Of a stretch of DNA of 64,000 nt, positions 1-8,926 are shown piece after piece. The notes beneath the pieces are model-generated. The model did no database searches. It was given only the letters and a program-made list of their open reading frames with translations, and was not told the origin of the DNA. The stretch is from NCBI RefSeq assembly GCF_011290485.1, contig NZ_CP048029.1, positions 372,001 to 436,000 of the forward strand. The letters run 5' to 3'. Each line of letters opens with the position of its first letter. Position 1 is the stretch's first letter. The position numbers and the translations under genes are program-made. Source of the stretch: Caldichromatium japonicum. GTDB lineage: Bacteria; Pseudomonadota; Gammaproteobacteria; Chromatiales; Chromatiaceae.

Positions 1-29
1 AACAGTCCGCGAATGTTTCTAAGGAACAT
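1..29 (-). CDS. mreB: Rod-shape determining protein MreB, 5' end only
   Basis: The first 29 bases read on the minus strand give ATG and then M-F-L-R-N-I-R-G-L, which matches the usual MreB start (MF..LRG.F). Only nine codons are in the window. MreB is the actin-like cytoskeletal protein that guides lateral wall synthesis. It lies divergent from gatC, a common gammaproteobacterial arrangement, and this supports the call despite the short sequence. No strong ribosome binding site is seen in front of it. The rest of the gene lies outside the window. Confidence 0.65.
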
Positions 30-246
30 CGGTGTATTCGGATACCTTCTGGCCGGCAAGACCCTGGGAGGCATACCGCCGTCATGAGGAGTGTCGGGGT
101 TAGAGAGAGGTCGAGGGCGCGCGCACGCGCTACGATCGGGGCGCTAATCTAGCAATCCCAGCCTAGATTCGGCAAGGCACCGACGATCCCGATCGTTTTA
201 TGATATGTTCTCATAGTCCTCATGGTTGTGCGCTTACTCAGGCATC

Positions 247-534
247 ATGCACCTGGATCTAGCCGATATCGATAAGATCGCCTACCTCGCGCGTCTGGCC
301 ATCGCCCCCGAGCAGCGGGCACGTTATGCTGCAGACCTTGGCACCATCCTCGATCTGGTCGCCCAGATGAATGCAGTCGAAACGGCGGGGGTCGAGCCTA
401 TGGCCCATCCGCTGGCGATGACCCAACGGATGCGTCCCGATGTGCCCACCGAATCCAATCAGCGCGAACGCTTCCAGGCCATTGCCCCCCTGACCGAGGC
501 CGGGCTCTATCTGGTTCCCAAGGTCATCGACTGA
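247..534 (+). CDS. gatC: Asp/Glu-tRNA amidotransferase subunit C
   Basis: A 95-residue protein beginning [19 protein letters not shown], the typical GatC start with the helical A.LA.L motif. GatC is the small subunit that stabilises GatA and GatB in the enzyme that amidates mischarged Glu-tRNA(Gln) or Asp-tRNA(Asn). The frame extends upstream to a TTG, but the ATG at 247 gives the normal family length. The stop overlaps the gatA start (TGATG), so the two are translationally coupled. Confidence 0.93.
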   Translation: MHLDLADIDKIAYLARLAIAPEQRARYAADLGTILDLVAQMNAVETAGVEPMAHPLAMTQRMRPDVPTESNQRERFQAIAPLTEAGLYLVPKVID

Positions 535-1988
535 TGCAAAACAAATCCATTGCCCAAATGGCCGCTGATCTGCGGCTGCGTCTCTATTCAAGCGTCGAGC
601 TGACCCGGCATTATCTAGATCGCATCGCTCGGCTCGACCCAGTCTTGAATAGCTTTATCACTGTCATGGCAGAGCAAGCATTGGCCGACGCCGCGCGCGC
701 CGATCAGCTCTTGCGCTCGGGCGATGCCGGCCCTTTGACCGGGATCCCCATCGCCCATAAGGACATCTTTTGCACCCAAGGGTTCAAGACGAGCTGCGGC
801 TCGCGCATGCTCGACAATTTCATCGCCCCCTATGATGCTACCGTGGTCGAACGTCTGGCCGCTGCCGGCGCTGTGGTGCTCGGCAAGACCAACATGGATG
901 AGTTTGCGATGGGATCGAGCAACGAGACGAGCTGGTATGGTCCGGTCAAGAACCCCTGGGATACCAGCCGGGTGCCGGGGGGGTCATCCGGAGGCTCGGC
1001 GGCAGCGGTGGCGGCGCGCCTGTGCGCCGCGGCGACCGGCACGGATACGGGCGGTTCGATCCGCCAGCCGGCAGCCTTCTGTGGGATCACCGGTATCAAA
1101 CCCACCTATGGTCGTTGTTCGCGCTGGGGCATGATCGCCTTTGCCTCCTCGCTCGATCAGGCAGGGGTTATGGCACGCTCTGCCGCCGATGCCGCCTGTA
1201 TCCTCGACGAGATGGCCGGCTTCGATCCGCGCGACTCGACCTGTGCCGATGTGCCGGTACCAGATTATGTCGATGCCCTGGATGATGACCTCCACGGTCT
1301 GCACATCGGTCTGCCCAAAGAGTATTTTGGCTCGGGGCTCGATCCTGCGATCGGCGACCGGGTGATGGAGGCGGTACGGGAATATGAAAGGCTCGGCGCT
1401 GTGATCCGCGAGATCAGCCTGCCGAATAGCCCCTCGGCGGTGCCTGCGTATTATGTCATCGCCCCGGCGGAGTGCTCGTCCAATCTCGCCCGCTTTGACG
1501 GCGTCCGTTACGGCCATCGCTGCACCGATCCCATCGACCTCGAGGACCTTTACACCCGTAGCCGTGCCGAGGGCTTTGGGGATGAGGTTAAGCGCCGGAT
1601 CATGATCGGTACCTATGTCCTCTCCGCCGGTTATTACGATGCCTATTATCTCAAGGCACAGCGGGTCAGGCAGTTGATCGCCGCTGATTTCAAGCACGCC
1701 TTCGCCGAGGTCGATGTCATCATGGGTCCATCCACGCCCACCACCGCCTTTGCCCTTGGCGCCAAACGCGATGATCCGGTGGCCATGTATCTCAACGACA
1801 TCTATACCATCCCCGCCAATCTCGCCGGTCTGCCGGCCATCTCGATCCCGATCGAGCCACTGGCTGGCCTGCCGGTGGGCCTGCAGATCATCGGCGATCA
1901 TTTCCAAGAAGCCCGGCTGCTCAATGTCGCCCATCGCTATCAGCATCTGACCCATTGGCATCAGGCGACGCCCGCGGGCTTTGATTGA
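534..1988 (+). CDS. gatA: Asp/Glu-tRNA amidotransferase subunit A
   Basis: A 484-residue amidase-signature protein. The Ser-cisSer-Lys triad is visible as K76 (IPIAHKDIF), S151 ([10 protein letters not shown]) and S175 ([11 protein letters not shown]), with the same spacing as in characterised GatA. It hydrolyses glutamine and passes ammonia to GatB for transamidation of misacylated tRNA. It overlaps gatC by one base. GatB is not the next gene: the minus-strand ptsI ends only 12 bases downstream, so the usual gatCAB operon is split here. Confidence 0.95.
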   Translation: MQNKSIAQMAADLRLRLYSSVELTRHYLDRIARLDPVLNSFITVMAEQALADAARADQLLRSGDAGPLTGIPIAHKDIFCTQGFKTSCGSRMLDNFIAPYDATVVERLAAAGAVVLGKTNMDEFAMGSSNETSWYGPVKNPWDTSRVPGGSSGGSAAAVAARLCAAATGTDTGGSIRQPAAFCGITGIKPTYGRCSRWGMIAFASSLDQAGVMARSAADAACILDEMAGFDPRDSTCADVPVPDYVDALDDDLHGLHIGLPKEYFGSGLDPAIGDRVMEAVREYERLGAVIREISLPNSPSAVPAYYVIAPAECSSNLARFDGVRYGHRCTDPIDLEDLYTRSRAEGFGDEVKRRIMIGTYVLSAGYYDAYYLKAQRVRQLIAADFKHAFAEVDVIMGPSTPTTAFALGAKRDDPVAMYLNDIYTIPANLAGLPAISIPIEPLAGLPVGLQIIGDHFQEARLLNVAHRYQHLTHWHQATPAGFD

Positions 1989-2000
1989 GCCTAGATCTGA

Positions 2001-3746
2001 TCAGAGCGCGTTCAATTCGGCGACGAAACGCGCAGGATCGGCCTCATCGAGCTGCTCGAAAAAATGGTCAACGCGTCGGCTCAGCTCGGTGAGTTCTGCG
2101 CCCAGCACGATCTCCTTGACATCGAGCAGGGCGCCAGGGTGCATGCTGAACTCGCGCAGACCCATGCCGAGCAGCAGGCGCGTAAAACGCGGATCGCCGG
2201 CCATCTCGCCGCACATCCCGACGGGGATAGCAAGCGCGCGCCCGGCCTCCAGGGTTAGGCGGATCAGGCGCAGGATCGCAGGATGCAGGGGATCGAAGAG
2301 GTCATTGACCGATTCATCTAGCCGGTCGACCGCTAAGGTGTATTGGATCAGGTCATTGGTGCCGATCGATAGGAAATCCACCCGGCGGGCGATGGCCCGC
2401 GCGGTGAGGGCCGCAGCCGGGACCTCGATCATCGCCCCGACCGGCATCTGCGGATCATAGTCCAGGCCCTCGCGATCAAGCTGTTGCTTGAGGTGGGTGA
2501 TCAGCGCCAGCGTCCGTTCCACCTCATGGACGCTGGTCACCAGGGGAAGCATCAGGCGTACCGGGCCCAAGGCAGATGACCGTAGGATGGCGCGTACCTG
2601 GGGGGTGAATAGCTCGGGCTCCTTAAGACACAGGCGGATGCCCCGCAGCCCCAGGGCAGGGTTGCTCATGTTCGAGGCCCCCCCAGTGGCAAAGGCCCCA
2701 CTATGCTTGTCGAGCCCCAGATCCAGGGTGCGGATGGTGATAGGGCGGCCATCGAGTTGGGCGAGGATGGCGCGATAGTTGGCCAGATGCTCCTCTTCAT
2801 CTGGTAGATCTGGGCGGTTCATATAGAGAAACTCGGTGCGATACAGCCCGATGCCGCTCGCCCCACCCAGCTTGGCTAGCTCCACGTCCTCGGGCAGCTC
2901 CAGGTTGGCCTGGAGCTGGATCTCGACCCCATCGCGGGTGCGTGCTGGATGTTGGGCCAGGGTGCGCAGCCGGTCTCTGCGGACCTTGAGTCCCTGGAGT
3001 TGGGCGCGGTAAGCGGCGACGATCTGGGTGTCTGGATCGGCGATGACGGTTCCGCTCCGCCCATCCACGATCAGCAGTTCGCCGGCGCGCAGATAGCGGG
3101 TGATGGCGTGCAGCCCAACGACCGCGGGGATTCCCAGGCTGCGCGCCAGGATCGCAGTATGCGACATTGGCCCCCCGTACTCGGTCACGAAGGCGCCGAT
3201 CCCCCGCTGATGGAGGAGGAGGACGTCGGTAGGCATCAGATCGCGGGCGACCACGACATAGCCGCTAAGGTCGCGCTCGGTGCGTCCGGGGGGTGGGGGT
3301 GTGCCGTTCAAAAAGCGCTGGATCTGGCGCACGACATGCGCCAGATCATCGCCTCGGGCACGCAGATAGGGGTCTTCGATGCGCTCGAAGACCGCCAATA
3401 GGCTATCCAGATGGCGCTGCAAGGCCCATTCAGCCGAACAGCGTTCATCGGCGACTCGCCGGCGCACCTCCTCGATCAGCGCCTGATCCTTCAGCATCAG
3501 GAGATGGGTGTCGATGAACTCGACAATCTCGATCGGGGTCTCATGCGGGATCTGGGCGCGTACCTCCTTAAGCGATAGGCGGGCGGCATCGACCGCCCGC
3601 TCGAAGCGCGCAAGCTCGCCTGGGATCTCCTCAACCGCGATCGATGACTGGGTCAGCCCTACCTGCCCACCGCTGTCGATGAAGGCTGGTCCCAGGGCGA
3701 TCGCCTGCGCCGAACCGATCCCAATGCCTTGAAAGGCCAGGGTCAC
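2001..3746 (-). CDS. ptsI: Phosphoenolpyruvate-protein phosphotransferase (enzyme I)
   Basis: A 581-residue enzyme I. The swivelling phosphohistidine domain carries GGPMSHTAILARSLGIPAVVG-type sequence with the active histidine at residue 196. The PEP-binding barrel includes GLYRTEFLYMNR, and the C-terminal VGMCGEMAGDP carries the active-site cysteine. No N-terminal GAF domain is present, so it resembles general EI rather than EI-Ntr (PtsP). It transfers phosphate from PEP to HPr. The start overlaps the ptsH stop by four bases. No sugar-transporting EIIC/EIIB gene is nearby, which points to a regulatory phosphorelay. Confidence 0.93.
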   Translation of the reverse strand: MTLAFQGIGIGSAQAIALGPAFIDSGGQVGLTQSSIAVEEIPGELARFERAVDAARLSLKEVRAQIPHETPIEIVEFIDTHLLMLKDQALIEEVRRRVADERCSAEWALQRHLDSLLAVFERIEDPYLRARGDDLAHVVRQIQRFLNGTPPPPGRTERDLSGYVVVARDLMPTDVLLLHQRGIGAFVTEYGGPMSHTAILARSLGIPAVVGLHAITRYLRAGELLIVDGRSGTVIADPDTQIVAAYRAQLQGLKVRRDRLRTLAQHPARTRDGVEIQLQANLELPEDVELAKLGGASGIGLYRTEFLYMNRPDLPDEEEHLANYRAILAQLDGRPITIRTLDLGLDKHSGAFATGGASNMSNPALGLRGIRLCLKEPELFTPQVRAILRSSALGPVRLMLPLVTSVHEVERTLALITHLKQQLDREGLDYDPQMPVGAMIEVPAAALTARAIARRVDFLSIGTNDLIQYTLAVDRLDESVNDLFDPLHPAILRLIRLTLEAGRALAIPVGMCGEMAGDPRFTRLLLGMGLREFSMHPGALLDVKEIVLGAELTELSRRVDHFFEQLDEADPARFVAELNAL

Positions 3747-4012
3747 TCTGGTTCTCCAAAACGTTCCCCGATCAACTGTTCAATCGCCGCCAGCGCCTCC
3801 TGCTCATCGGTTCCATCGGTCTCGACGATGATCCGTGTCCCCTGGCTTGCAGCCAGCATCATCAGTCCCATGATGCTCTTGCCGTTGACACTCTGCTCGC
3901 CGCGCGTCACCCGGATCTCGCTCGCGAAGCTGTCGGCACATTTCACCAACTTGGCTGCCGCCCGCGCGTGCAGGCCCAATTTATTGATGATTTCGAGCTC
4001 TTTGCGGATCAT
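3743..4012 (-). CDS. ptsH: Phosphocarrier protein HPr
   Basis: An 89-residue HPr. The start chosen is the ATG giving MIRKELEIINKLGLHARAAAK, preceded by a good GAGAAGGG ribosome binding site about eight bases upstream; an in-frame extension of 34 residues upstream has no family support. His15 (LGLHAR) is the EI phosphorylation site and Ser46 (GKSIMGLMML) is the HprK site, and both are present. It passes phosphate to EIIA proteins. The 3' end overlaps ptsI by four bases. Confidence 0.94.
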   Translation of the reverse strand: MIRKELEIINKLGLHARAAAKLVKCADSFASEIRVTRGEQSVNGKSIMGLMMLAASQGTRIIVETDGTDEQEALAAIEQLIGERFGEPE

Positions 4013-4085
4013 CCGCAGGACCCTTCTCTCACTGTTAAGGTTAGACCCAAAATCGCTTGCGGTCGGTTGAGATCGACCCGATGTT

Positions 4086-4469
4086 TCATTCGCGCACCCC
4101 ATCGCGTCCGCCACTCAGGGCCTTTTCAGTCAGGTGCTCGAGGTCGAGGTGGGCATAGTTGAGCATGCGCAGGAGCATCGGCAGGTTCAACCCGCTGATG
4201 ACGCGCACTCGATCGGCAGAGGCGGCGAGGGCATGGGCGATGTTGGCCGGGGTGGCGCCATACAGGTCGGTGAGTACCAATACCCCCTCACCCTGATCAA
4301 GTCCGGCTGCTAGATGGCGGCAGCGCTTGAGGGCCTCTTCTGGCGGGGTGTCCTGGATCACTTCGCAGCAGGCAATGCCCGGCGGCAGAGCGCCCAGAAT
4401 CTCGGCGGCGATCTTCAGAAGATCACCGGCGAGGGGGCGATGGGTGAGGAGCAGGATGCCGACGCTCAC
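4086..4469 (-). CDS. PTS EIIA component, mannose/fructose family
   Basis: A 127-residue EIIA of the mannose type. The GTG start at 4469 overlaps the rapZ stop (GTGA), which decides the start, and puts the phosphorylatable histidine at residue 10 (GILLLTHRPLAG), its usual position. The LTDLYGATPANIA segment is also typical. It would accept phosphate from HPr. No matching EIIB, EIIC or EIID gene is nearby, so it probably has a regulatory or signalling role, as inferred for similar orphan EIIA-Man proteins beside hprK and rapZ in proteobacteria. Confidence 0.9.
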   Translation of the reverse strand: MSVGILLLTHRPLAGDLLKIAAEILGALPPGIACCEVIQDTPPEEALKRCRHLAAGLDQGEGVLVLTDLYGATPANIAHALAASADRVRVISGLNLPMLLRMLNYAHLDLEHLTEKALSGGRDGVRE

Positions 4470-5323
4470 GCGAGTTCGCGGTGGCGGACGATGACCCGAT
4501 GACCCAAGGCAGTGAAGCGTTCGCGCAAGCGCTCGATCATATAGACCGAGCGATGCTGGCCGCCAGTGCAACCGATGGCGATGGTGAGATAACTGCGTCC
4601 GTCGCCCTCGAGTTGTGGCATCCAGCGCTCGAAAAACCCGAGGATCTCGTCGCGCATGCGGATCACCTCCGGGTTGGACTCCAGGAACTGGGCCACCTCG
4701 GGGTCGAGACCTGTCCGCGGACGCAGCTCGGGTTGCCAGTGGGGATTGGGCAGACAGCGCACATCGAATACAAAATCGACATCCGGCGGCACCCCATGTT
4801 TGAAGCCGAATGATTTAAGCAGGATCGAGAGCCGCGGCGAGGCGTCCCCCAAGATCCAGCCCCGCACCCGGTCGCGTAGCTCATGGACATTGGTCTGGCT
4901 GGTGTCGATGCGCAGATCGGCATGGGCGCGAACCGGTTCAAGGAGCTCTTGTTCGAGCAGGATCGCCTCACGCAGCGAGCGATCGCCCTGGGTGAGGGGG
5001 TGGCGGCGGCGGGTCTCGCTATAGCGCCGGATCAGAGTATCGAGTTGGGCATCGAGGAACAGAAGGCGGCAGTCGATACCATGCGCCTGTGCGGTTTGGA
5101 TCAATTCGGGTAGGCGGTGCAGGGCCTCGGGTGTCCCGCGGGCGTCGATACCGACCGCCGTCTTGCGCAGTGCAGTATCCGGCTGATGCGTGAGCCGCGA
5201 TAGCAGGTCCTGGAGCAAAAAAAAGGGCAGGTTGTCGATGCAATAAAAACCAACGTCCTCCAGGGTGTGGAGGGCGATGCTCTTGCCCGCACCAGATAGA
5301 CCGCTGAGGATGATCAACTGCAT
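4466..5323 (-). CDS. rapZ: RNase adapter protein RapZ (YvcJ family)
   Basis: A 285-residue protein with an N-terminal P-loop GLSGAGKS (residues 8-15) followed by DVGFYCIDNLP, and a C-terminal domain with the conserved GCTGGQHRSVY segment. In E. coli RapZ presents the sRNA GlmZ to RNase E and so controls glucosamine-6-phosphate synthesis. The gene sits between hprK and the EIIA-Man gene in the PTS block and overlaps the latter by four bases. Whether a GlmZ-like target exists here cannot be told from this window. Confidence 0.94.
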   Translation of the reverse strand: MQLIILSGLSGAGKSIALHTLEDVGFYCIDNLPFFLLQDLLSRLTHQPDTALRKTAVGIDARGTPEALHRLPELIQTAQAHGIDCRLLFLDAQLDTLIRRYSETRRRHPLTQGDRSLREAILLEQELLEPVRAHADLRIDTSQTNVHELRDRVRGWILGDASPRLSILLKSFGFKHGVPPDVDFVFDVRCLPNPHWQPELRPRTGLDPEVAQFLESNPEVIRMRDEILGFFERWMPQLEGDGRSYLTIAIGCTGGQHRSVYMIERLRERFTALGHRVIVRHRELA

Positions 5324-5355
5324 CGACAGCCTCCTCCTGCCGGCGTATCCGCTGT

Positions 5356-6300
5356 CTAGGCCTGTGCTAGCGGCTCTGGATGCGCCTGGTGGATGGCGCG
5401 CGCCTGCCGCTCGATCAGGTCGGCGCTCGCCTCATAGCCGCGGATACGCAGGATCTGCTGTCTGACCGCAGCCTCGACCAAGACCGCCAAATTGCGCCCA
5501 GAGGCCACCGGCATGGTGACCCGCGGGATCCTCACGCCCAAGATGGTCATCGCCGACAGGCTACCCTCGAGGCAGTTGGCGAACTGGGGATGGCCCAGCG
5601 GCTGGAGATCGATGATCAGGTTGAGCGGTTTGTTGGGTAGGACCGCACTCTCGCCAAACATGGCGCGGATATTGAGAATTCCTAGGCCGCGCACCTCTAG
5701 AAAATCTTGAAGCACCCCGGGGCAACGGCCCTCGATAACCTCAGGGGCGATGCGGGCGAAACAAGGGGCGTCATCGGCAATCAAGCGATGGCCCCGGCCG
5801 ATGAGATCGAGCGCCAGCTCGATCTTGCCCACGGCGGACGCACCGGTCAGGAGCACGCCCATCCCCAGGACCTCGATGAAGACACCGTGGATTGTCGTGC
5901 GCTCGGCAAACGCCTGAGTGAGAAAATAACGCAGGTGATTGATCAATTCCTGGTCGCCCAGGGGCGAGGCAAGCATCGGGGTTGCCGAGGCGCGGGCGCG
6001 CTCCATAAATTCACGCGTCGGCGTGATCCCATCGCTGAAGATGATAGCGGCCAAGCGATCGGCAAAGAGTTTGTCGAGCATCTCGGAATATGCACTATGC
6101 CCTAGCCCCGAGAGATAGCGTTGCTCAGGCGGACCCACCACCTGCAACCGGTTAGGGTGGATGAGATTGAGCGAACCGATGAGCGATTGTTCGGGATCAT
6201 CGCCGCGCAAGGGACGTGGGGTTGAGGGCTCAGGGGTCAGCCAGCGCAGCTTGAGCTGAGGGCTGGTCTGGGCCACGACGCTTTGCAGGCTGTCGATCAT
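5356..6300 (-). CDS. hprK: HPr kinase/phosphorylase, with altered Walker A motif
   Basis: A 314-residue HprK of normal length. H138 (TIHGVF), the D176-D177 pair (HRLIADDA) and the signature EVRGLGILNIRAMFG are recognisable. The P-loop at residues 153-160 reads GASAVGKI, where the family has GK followed by Ser (or Thr); the change is clear in the DNA (GGC AAG ATC). HprK phosphorylates and dephosphorylates Ser46 of HPr. Loss of the Mg-coordinating hydroxyl could weaken kinase activity. The partner HPr still has Ser46. It lies 12 bases after ptsN and 32 before rapZ. Confidence 0.92.
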   Translation of the reverse strand: MIDSLQSVVAQTSPQLKLRWLTPEPSTPRPLRGDDPEQSLIGSLNLIHPNRLQVVGPPEQRYLSGLGHSAYSEMLDKLFADRLAAIIFSDGITPTREFMERARASATPMLASPLGDQELINHLRYFLTQAFAERTTIHGVFIEVLGMGVLLTGASAVGKIELALDLIGRGHRLIADDAPCFARIAPEVIEGRCPGVLQDFLEVRGLGILNIRAMFGESAVLPNKPLNLIIDLQPLGHPQFANCLEGSLSAMTILGVRIPRVTMPVASGRNLAVLVEAAVRQQILRIRGYEASADLIERQARAIHQAHPEPLAQA

Positions 6301-6312
6301 GGTTCGCGTACG

Positions 6313-6762
6313 CTAGAGGGTGTTTAAGACCCTCAAAACCTCGTCGCTCGAAGTAGCCTTGCGTAATTGGGCGCGGATGTCGGGGTCGCTGAACAAGGTC
6401 GCCAGATGGGCGAGCAGGCGCAGATGCTCGTCATTGGCCGTATCTGGTACCAGCAAGGCAAATGCGAGGTCCACCGGTTGACCATCGGTAGCATCATAAT
6501 CGATCCCGCGATTGGTCCGCACGAAGGCGCCAACGGCATCGCTGATCTGGGCGATGCGCGCATGGGGCAGGGCGACACCATACCCCAGCCCTGTGCTCCC
6601 GAGACGCTCGCGCTCAATCAGGTGCTCGAACACGGTTTCGGTCTGCAGCCGCGGATGAGCGCTGGCCAGCAGCTCGGCAAGCGTCTCGATGAGCCGCTTC
6701 TTGCTGGCGACCTCGAGAGCGCAGCGGATGCGTTCGGGCGCGATCAGTTCGGGCATCAACAT
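6313..6762 (-). CDS. ptsN: Nitrogen-regulatory PTS protein EIIA-Ntr
   Basis: A 149-residue PTS_EIIA_2 protein with the phosphohistidine at residue 67 in GYGVALPHARI. EIIA-Ntr is the output of the regulatory PTS and affects potassium transport, sigma-54 genes and envelope stress in other bacteria. An alternative ATG two codons in (6756) is equally possible. It lies downstream of rpoN and hpf, the classical rpoN-hpf-ptsN order, but with about 250 non-coding bases before it, so it may have its own promoter. Confidence 0.93.
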   Translation of the reverse strand: MLMPELIAPERIRCALEVASKKRLIETLAELLASAHPRLQTETVFEHLIERERLGSTGLGYGVALPHARIAQISDAVGAFVRTNRGIDYDATDGQPVDLAFALLVPDTANDEHLRLLAHLATLFSDPDIRAQLRKATSSDEVLRVLNTL

Positions 6763-6939
6763 GGCCCTGGTCTCCAGTGAATCTCATGCCGCCCAAGGGC
6801 AAAGCATGCGATGCGATCGGCAGTGTGACCTGAGCACGGGCGGAAGGGGATGCACGTCATGGATGCTATTCCTTCAGGGCGGTTGGGCAGGGCTCGGGGA
6901 CGGTCATTTGCTCGGGGTCTGCGGCTTGGCCGGATCTTT

Positions 6940-6981
6940 GACACCCGCAGACACCCTGGCGGGGGCGACACCGCGGGTGTC
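6940..6981. repeat. Inverted repeat in the ptsN-hpf gap
   Basis: The arms GACACCCGC (6940-6948) and GCGGGTGTC (6973-6981) are perfect 9-bp inverted repeats separated by 24 bases, in the 248-base gap after hpf. No T-run follows on either strand, so it is not a canonical intrinsic terminator. It could be an RNA hairpin between hpf and ptsN or a protein-binding palindrome. The rest of the gap holds no supportable gene. Confidence 0.5.
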
Positions 6982-7010
6982 CATCGGGTCAGTGTCAACT
7001 CAAAACGCGC

Positions 7011-7325
7011 TTATTCCGCGGCTTTGACGGCGGAGCTGCGGTGATTATGCCGCTTCTCCTTATAGCGCAGGATCTGGCGGTCAAGTTTGTCAACCAGTCC
7101 GTCGATCGCGGCATAGAGATCCTCATGCACCGCATCGGCAAAGAGGGTGCTGCCGTTGACATGCAGCCTGGCCTCGGCCTTTTGCTCGATCTTTTCAACG
7201 CTCAGGATGACATGGGCGTTGATGACGTGGTCGAAATGGCGCGCCAGACGCTCAAACTTGTTGTCCACATAGGACTTCAGCGCGTCCGTGACCTCGATAT
7301 GATGACCCGTCAGATTGATATGCAT
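7011..7325 (-). CDS. hpf: Ribosome hibernation promoting factor HPF
   Basis: A 104-residue short-form HPF/YfiA protein starting MHINLTGHHIEVTDALKSYV. The start at 7325 is decided by an AAGGAG ribosome binding site eight bases upstream. HPF binds the 30S decoding site in stationary phase and promotes 100S dimer formation or ribosome protection. It lies 34 bases after rpoN on the same strand, as in many proteobacteria. The C-terminal tail KEKRHNHRSSAVKAAE is basic and probably unstructured. Confidence 0.93.
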   Translation of the reverse strand: MHINLTGHHIEVTDALKSYVDNKFERLARHFDHVINAHVILSVEKIEQKAEARLHVNGSTLFADAVHEDLYAAIDGLVDKLDRQILRYKEKRHNHRSSAVKAAE

Positions 7326-7359
7326 CTTGGACTCCTTAGCAGAAGGTTCAAACGGCCTG

Positions 7360-8841
7360 TCAAGCCAGGCGTTTGCGCTCACTCGAGGCGGGGATACCCA
7401 TAGCCTCGCGGTATTTGGCGACGGTTCGGCGCGCGATTTGGATGCCCTGTGACGCTAGGGCCCGGGCGATCTGTTGATCGCTGAGGGGTTTGCCGGGGGA
7501 TTCGGCTGCAATCAATTTACGAATCAGGGCACGGATCGCGGTGGCCGAGCATTCGCCGCCGGAAAGGGTAGTAACATGCGATGAAAAGAAATATTTAAGC
7601 TCGAAGGTCCCGCGCGGGGTCAACATATATTTCTGGGTCGTCACCCGCGAGACGGTCGATTCATGCAGGCCCAGGGCCTCGGCGACATCGCGCAAGACCA
7701 GGGGGCGCATCCATTCCTCGCCATGTTCGAGAAAATCTTGTTGCAGCTCAACGATCTTGGCGCCTACGCGCAACACGGTCTCGTTGCGGCTCGCCAGGCT
7801 CTTGATGAACCAGCGCGCCTCCTGAAGATGGCTCTTGAGCATGAGCCCAGCTGCGCTCTGATCGGCCCGTCGCACCAAGCGCGCATAATCGGCATTGATC
7901 CGCAGTCTGGGGGTGATCTCGGGGTTCAACTCGACCTGCCAACGGCCATTGTGCTTATGCACCAGGATATCGGGTACAACGTACTCCGGTGCAGCCTCTT
8001 CGATCAAGCGCCCTGGGCGTGGATTGAGCCGGCGGATGAGGGCCGCTGCCTCGCTCACCGCCTCAGTTTCTGCCTTAAGCAGGCGGGCGAGTCCGGCGAC
8101 GTCACCGCGCGCCAACTGCGCAAACCCCGAGGTACAGATCGCCAGTGCCAGGTCGCGTCCAGGCAGGGTCTCTGGTAGCTGGCGCAACTGGATAATGAGG
8201 CATTCGGCCAGATCGCGCGCCCCAACCCCAGGCGGATCCAGGGATTGTACCCGATGGATCGCGGTGGTGATCTCCTCCTGGCTGAGGTCTGGTCGATCGA
8301 GGGCGGCGGCCAACTCATCGATCCCAGCCCGTAGATAGCCCTCGGCATCGATCGCATCGACCACTGCGTGCGCGACCATGAGCTCACGTTCGCTCAGCCG
8401 GCTGAGATTGAGCTGCCACACCAGATGCTCGTGTAAGGTCTGGGGGCGGCTGTGAAGGGTCAAGGGGTCATGACCCTCGCCATCGTCCAGACCCGAGGCA
8501 GTAAGCGGTGGGTAGCCGTCGAAGATGTCTTGCCATTGCACATCCACAGGGAGCTCGTCGGGGATGAGCTCGTAGGCGGTATCGATCTCGCGTTCCGCAG
8601 GAGGCGGGGCAAAATCATCTTCCTCTTCCGTCTCTAGCCAGTTCATCGCGGATTCGGAGCCGTTAAGCACATCCGCGGGATCAGATTCCTCGGCCTCCTC
8701 GAGCATGAGGTTGCTTTCCAGGGCTGCCTGGATCTCTTGTTGCAACTCGAGCGTTGAAAGCTGCAAGAGGCGGATGGCCTGTTGCAACTGGGGGGTCATG
8801 CTGAGCTGCTGGCTGACTCGCAGCTGGAGGCTAGGCTTCAT
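7360..8841 (-). CDS. rpoN: RNA polymerase sigma-54 factor
   Basis: A 493-residue sigma-54. The start is the ATG giving MKPSLQLRVSQQLSMTPQLQ, the canonical glutamine-rich activator-interacting region I; the longer frame upstream is ignored. An acidic region II follows, then the core-binding region and the C-terminal RpoN box ARRTVAKYRE (residues 470-479) that contacts the -24 element. It directs transcription that needs AAA+ activators, including nitrogen and often motility genes. It sits between lptB and hpf. Confidence 0.96.
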   Translation of the reverse strand: MKPSLQLRVSQQLSMTPQLQQAIRLLQLSTLELQQEIQAALESNLMLEEAEESDPADVLNGSESAMNWLETEEEDDFAPPPAEREIDTAYELIPDELPVDVQWQDIFDGYPPLTASGLDDGEGHDPLTLHSRPQTLHEHLVWQLNLSRLSERELMVAHAVVDAIDAEGYLRAGIDELAAALDRPDLSQEEITTAIHRVQSLDPPGVGARDLAECLIIQLRQLPETLPGRDLALAICTSGFAQLARGDVAGLARLLKAETEAVSEAAALIRRLNPRPGRLIEEAAPEYVVPDILVHKHNGRWQVELNPEITPRLRINADYARLVRRADQSAAGLMLKSHLQEARWFIKSLASRNETVLRVGAKIVELQQDFLEHGEEWMRPLVLRDVAEALGLHESTVSRVTTQKYMLTPRGTFELKYFFSSHVTTLSGGECSATAIRALIRKLIAAESPGKPLSDQQIARALASQGIQIARRTVAKYREAMGIPASSERKRLA

Positions 8842-8926
8842 TGCGACGGCTAAGATGATTGAATGTGCAATAAAGGTGCCTAATTCAATTTGTAGGCGAT
8901 CTCTGGACGCTGTGAACCCAAGTGGA

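Noticed and set aside
984-1961. Long minus-strand open frame opposite gatA (325 codons)
   Set aside because: It is the antisense of a clear GatA; its translation has no family features and the composition is that of a GC-rich shadow frame.
6940-6981. Inverted repeat as terminator of hpf
   Set aside because: Stem is good but loop is 24 bases and no T-run follows on either strand; listed only as a repeat.
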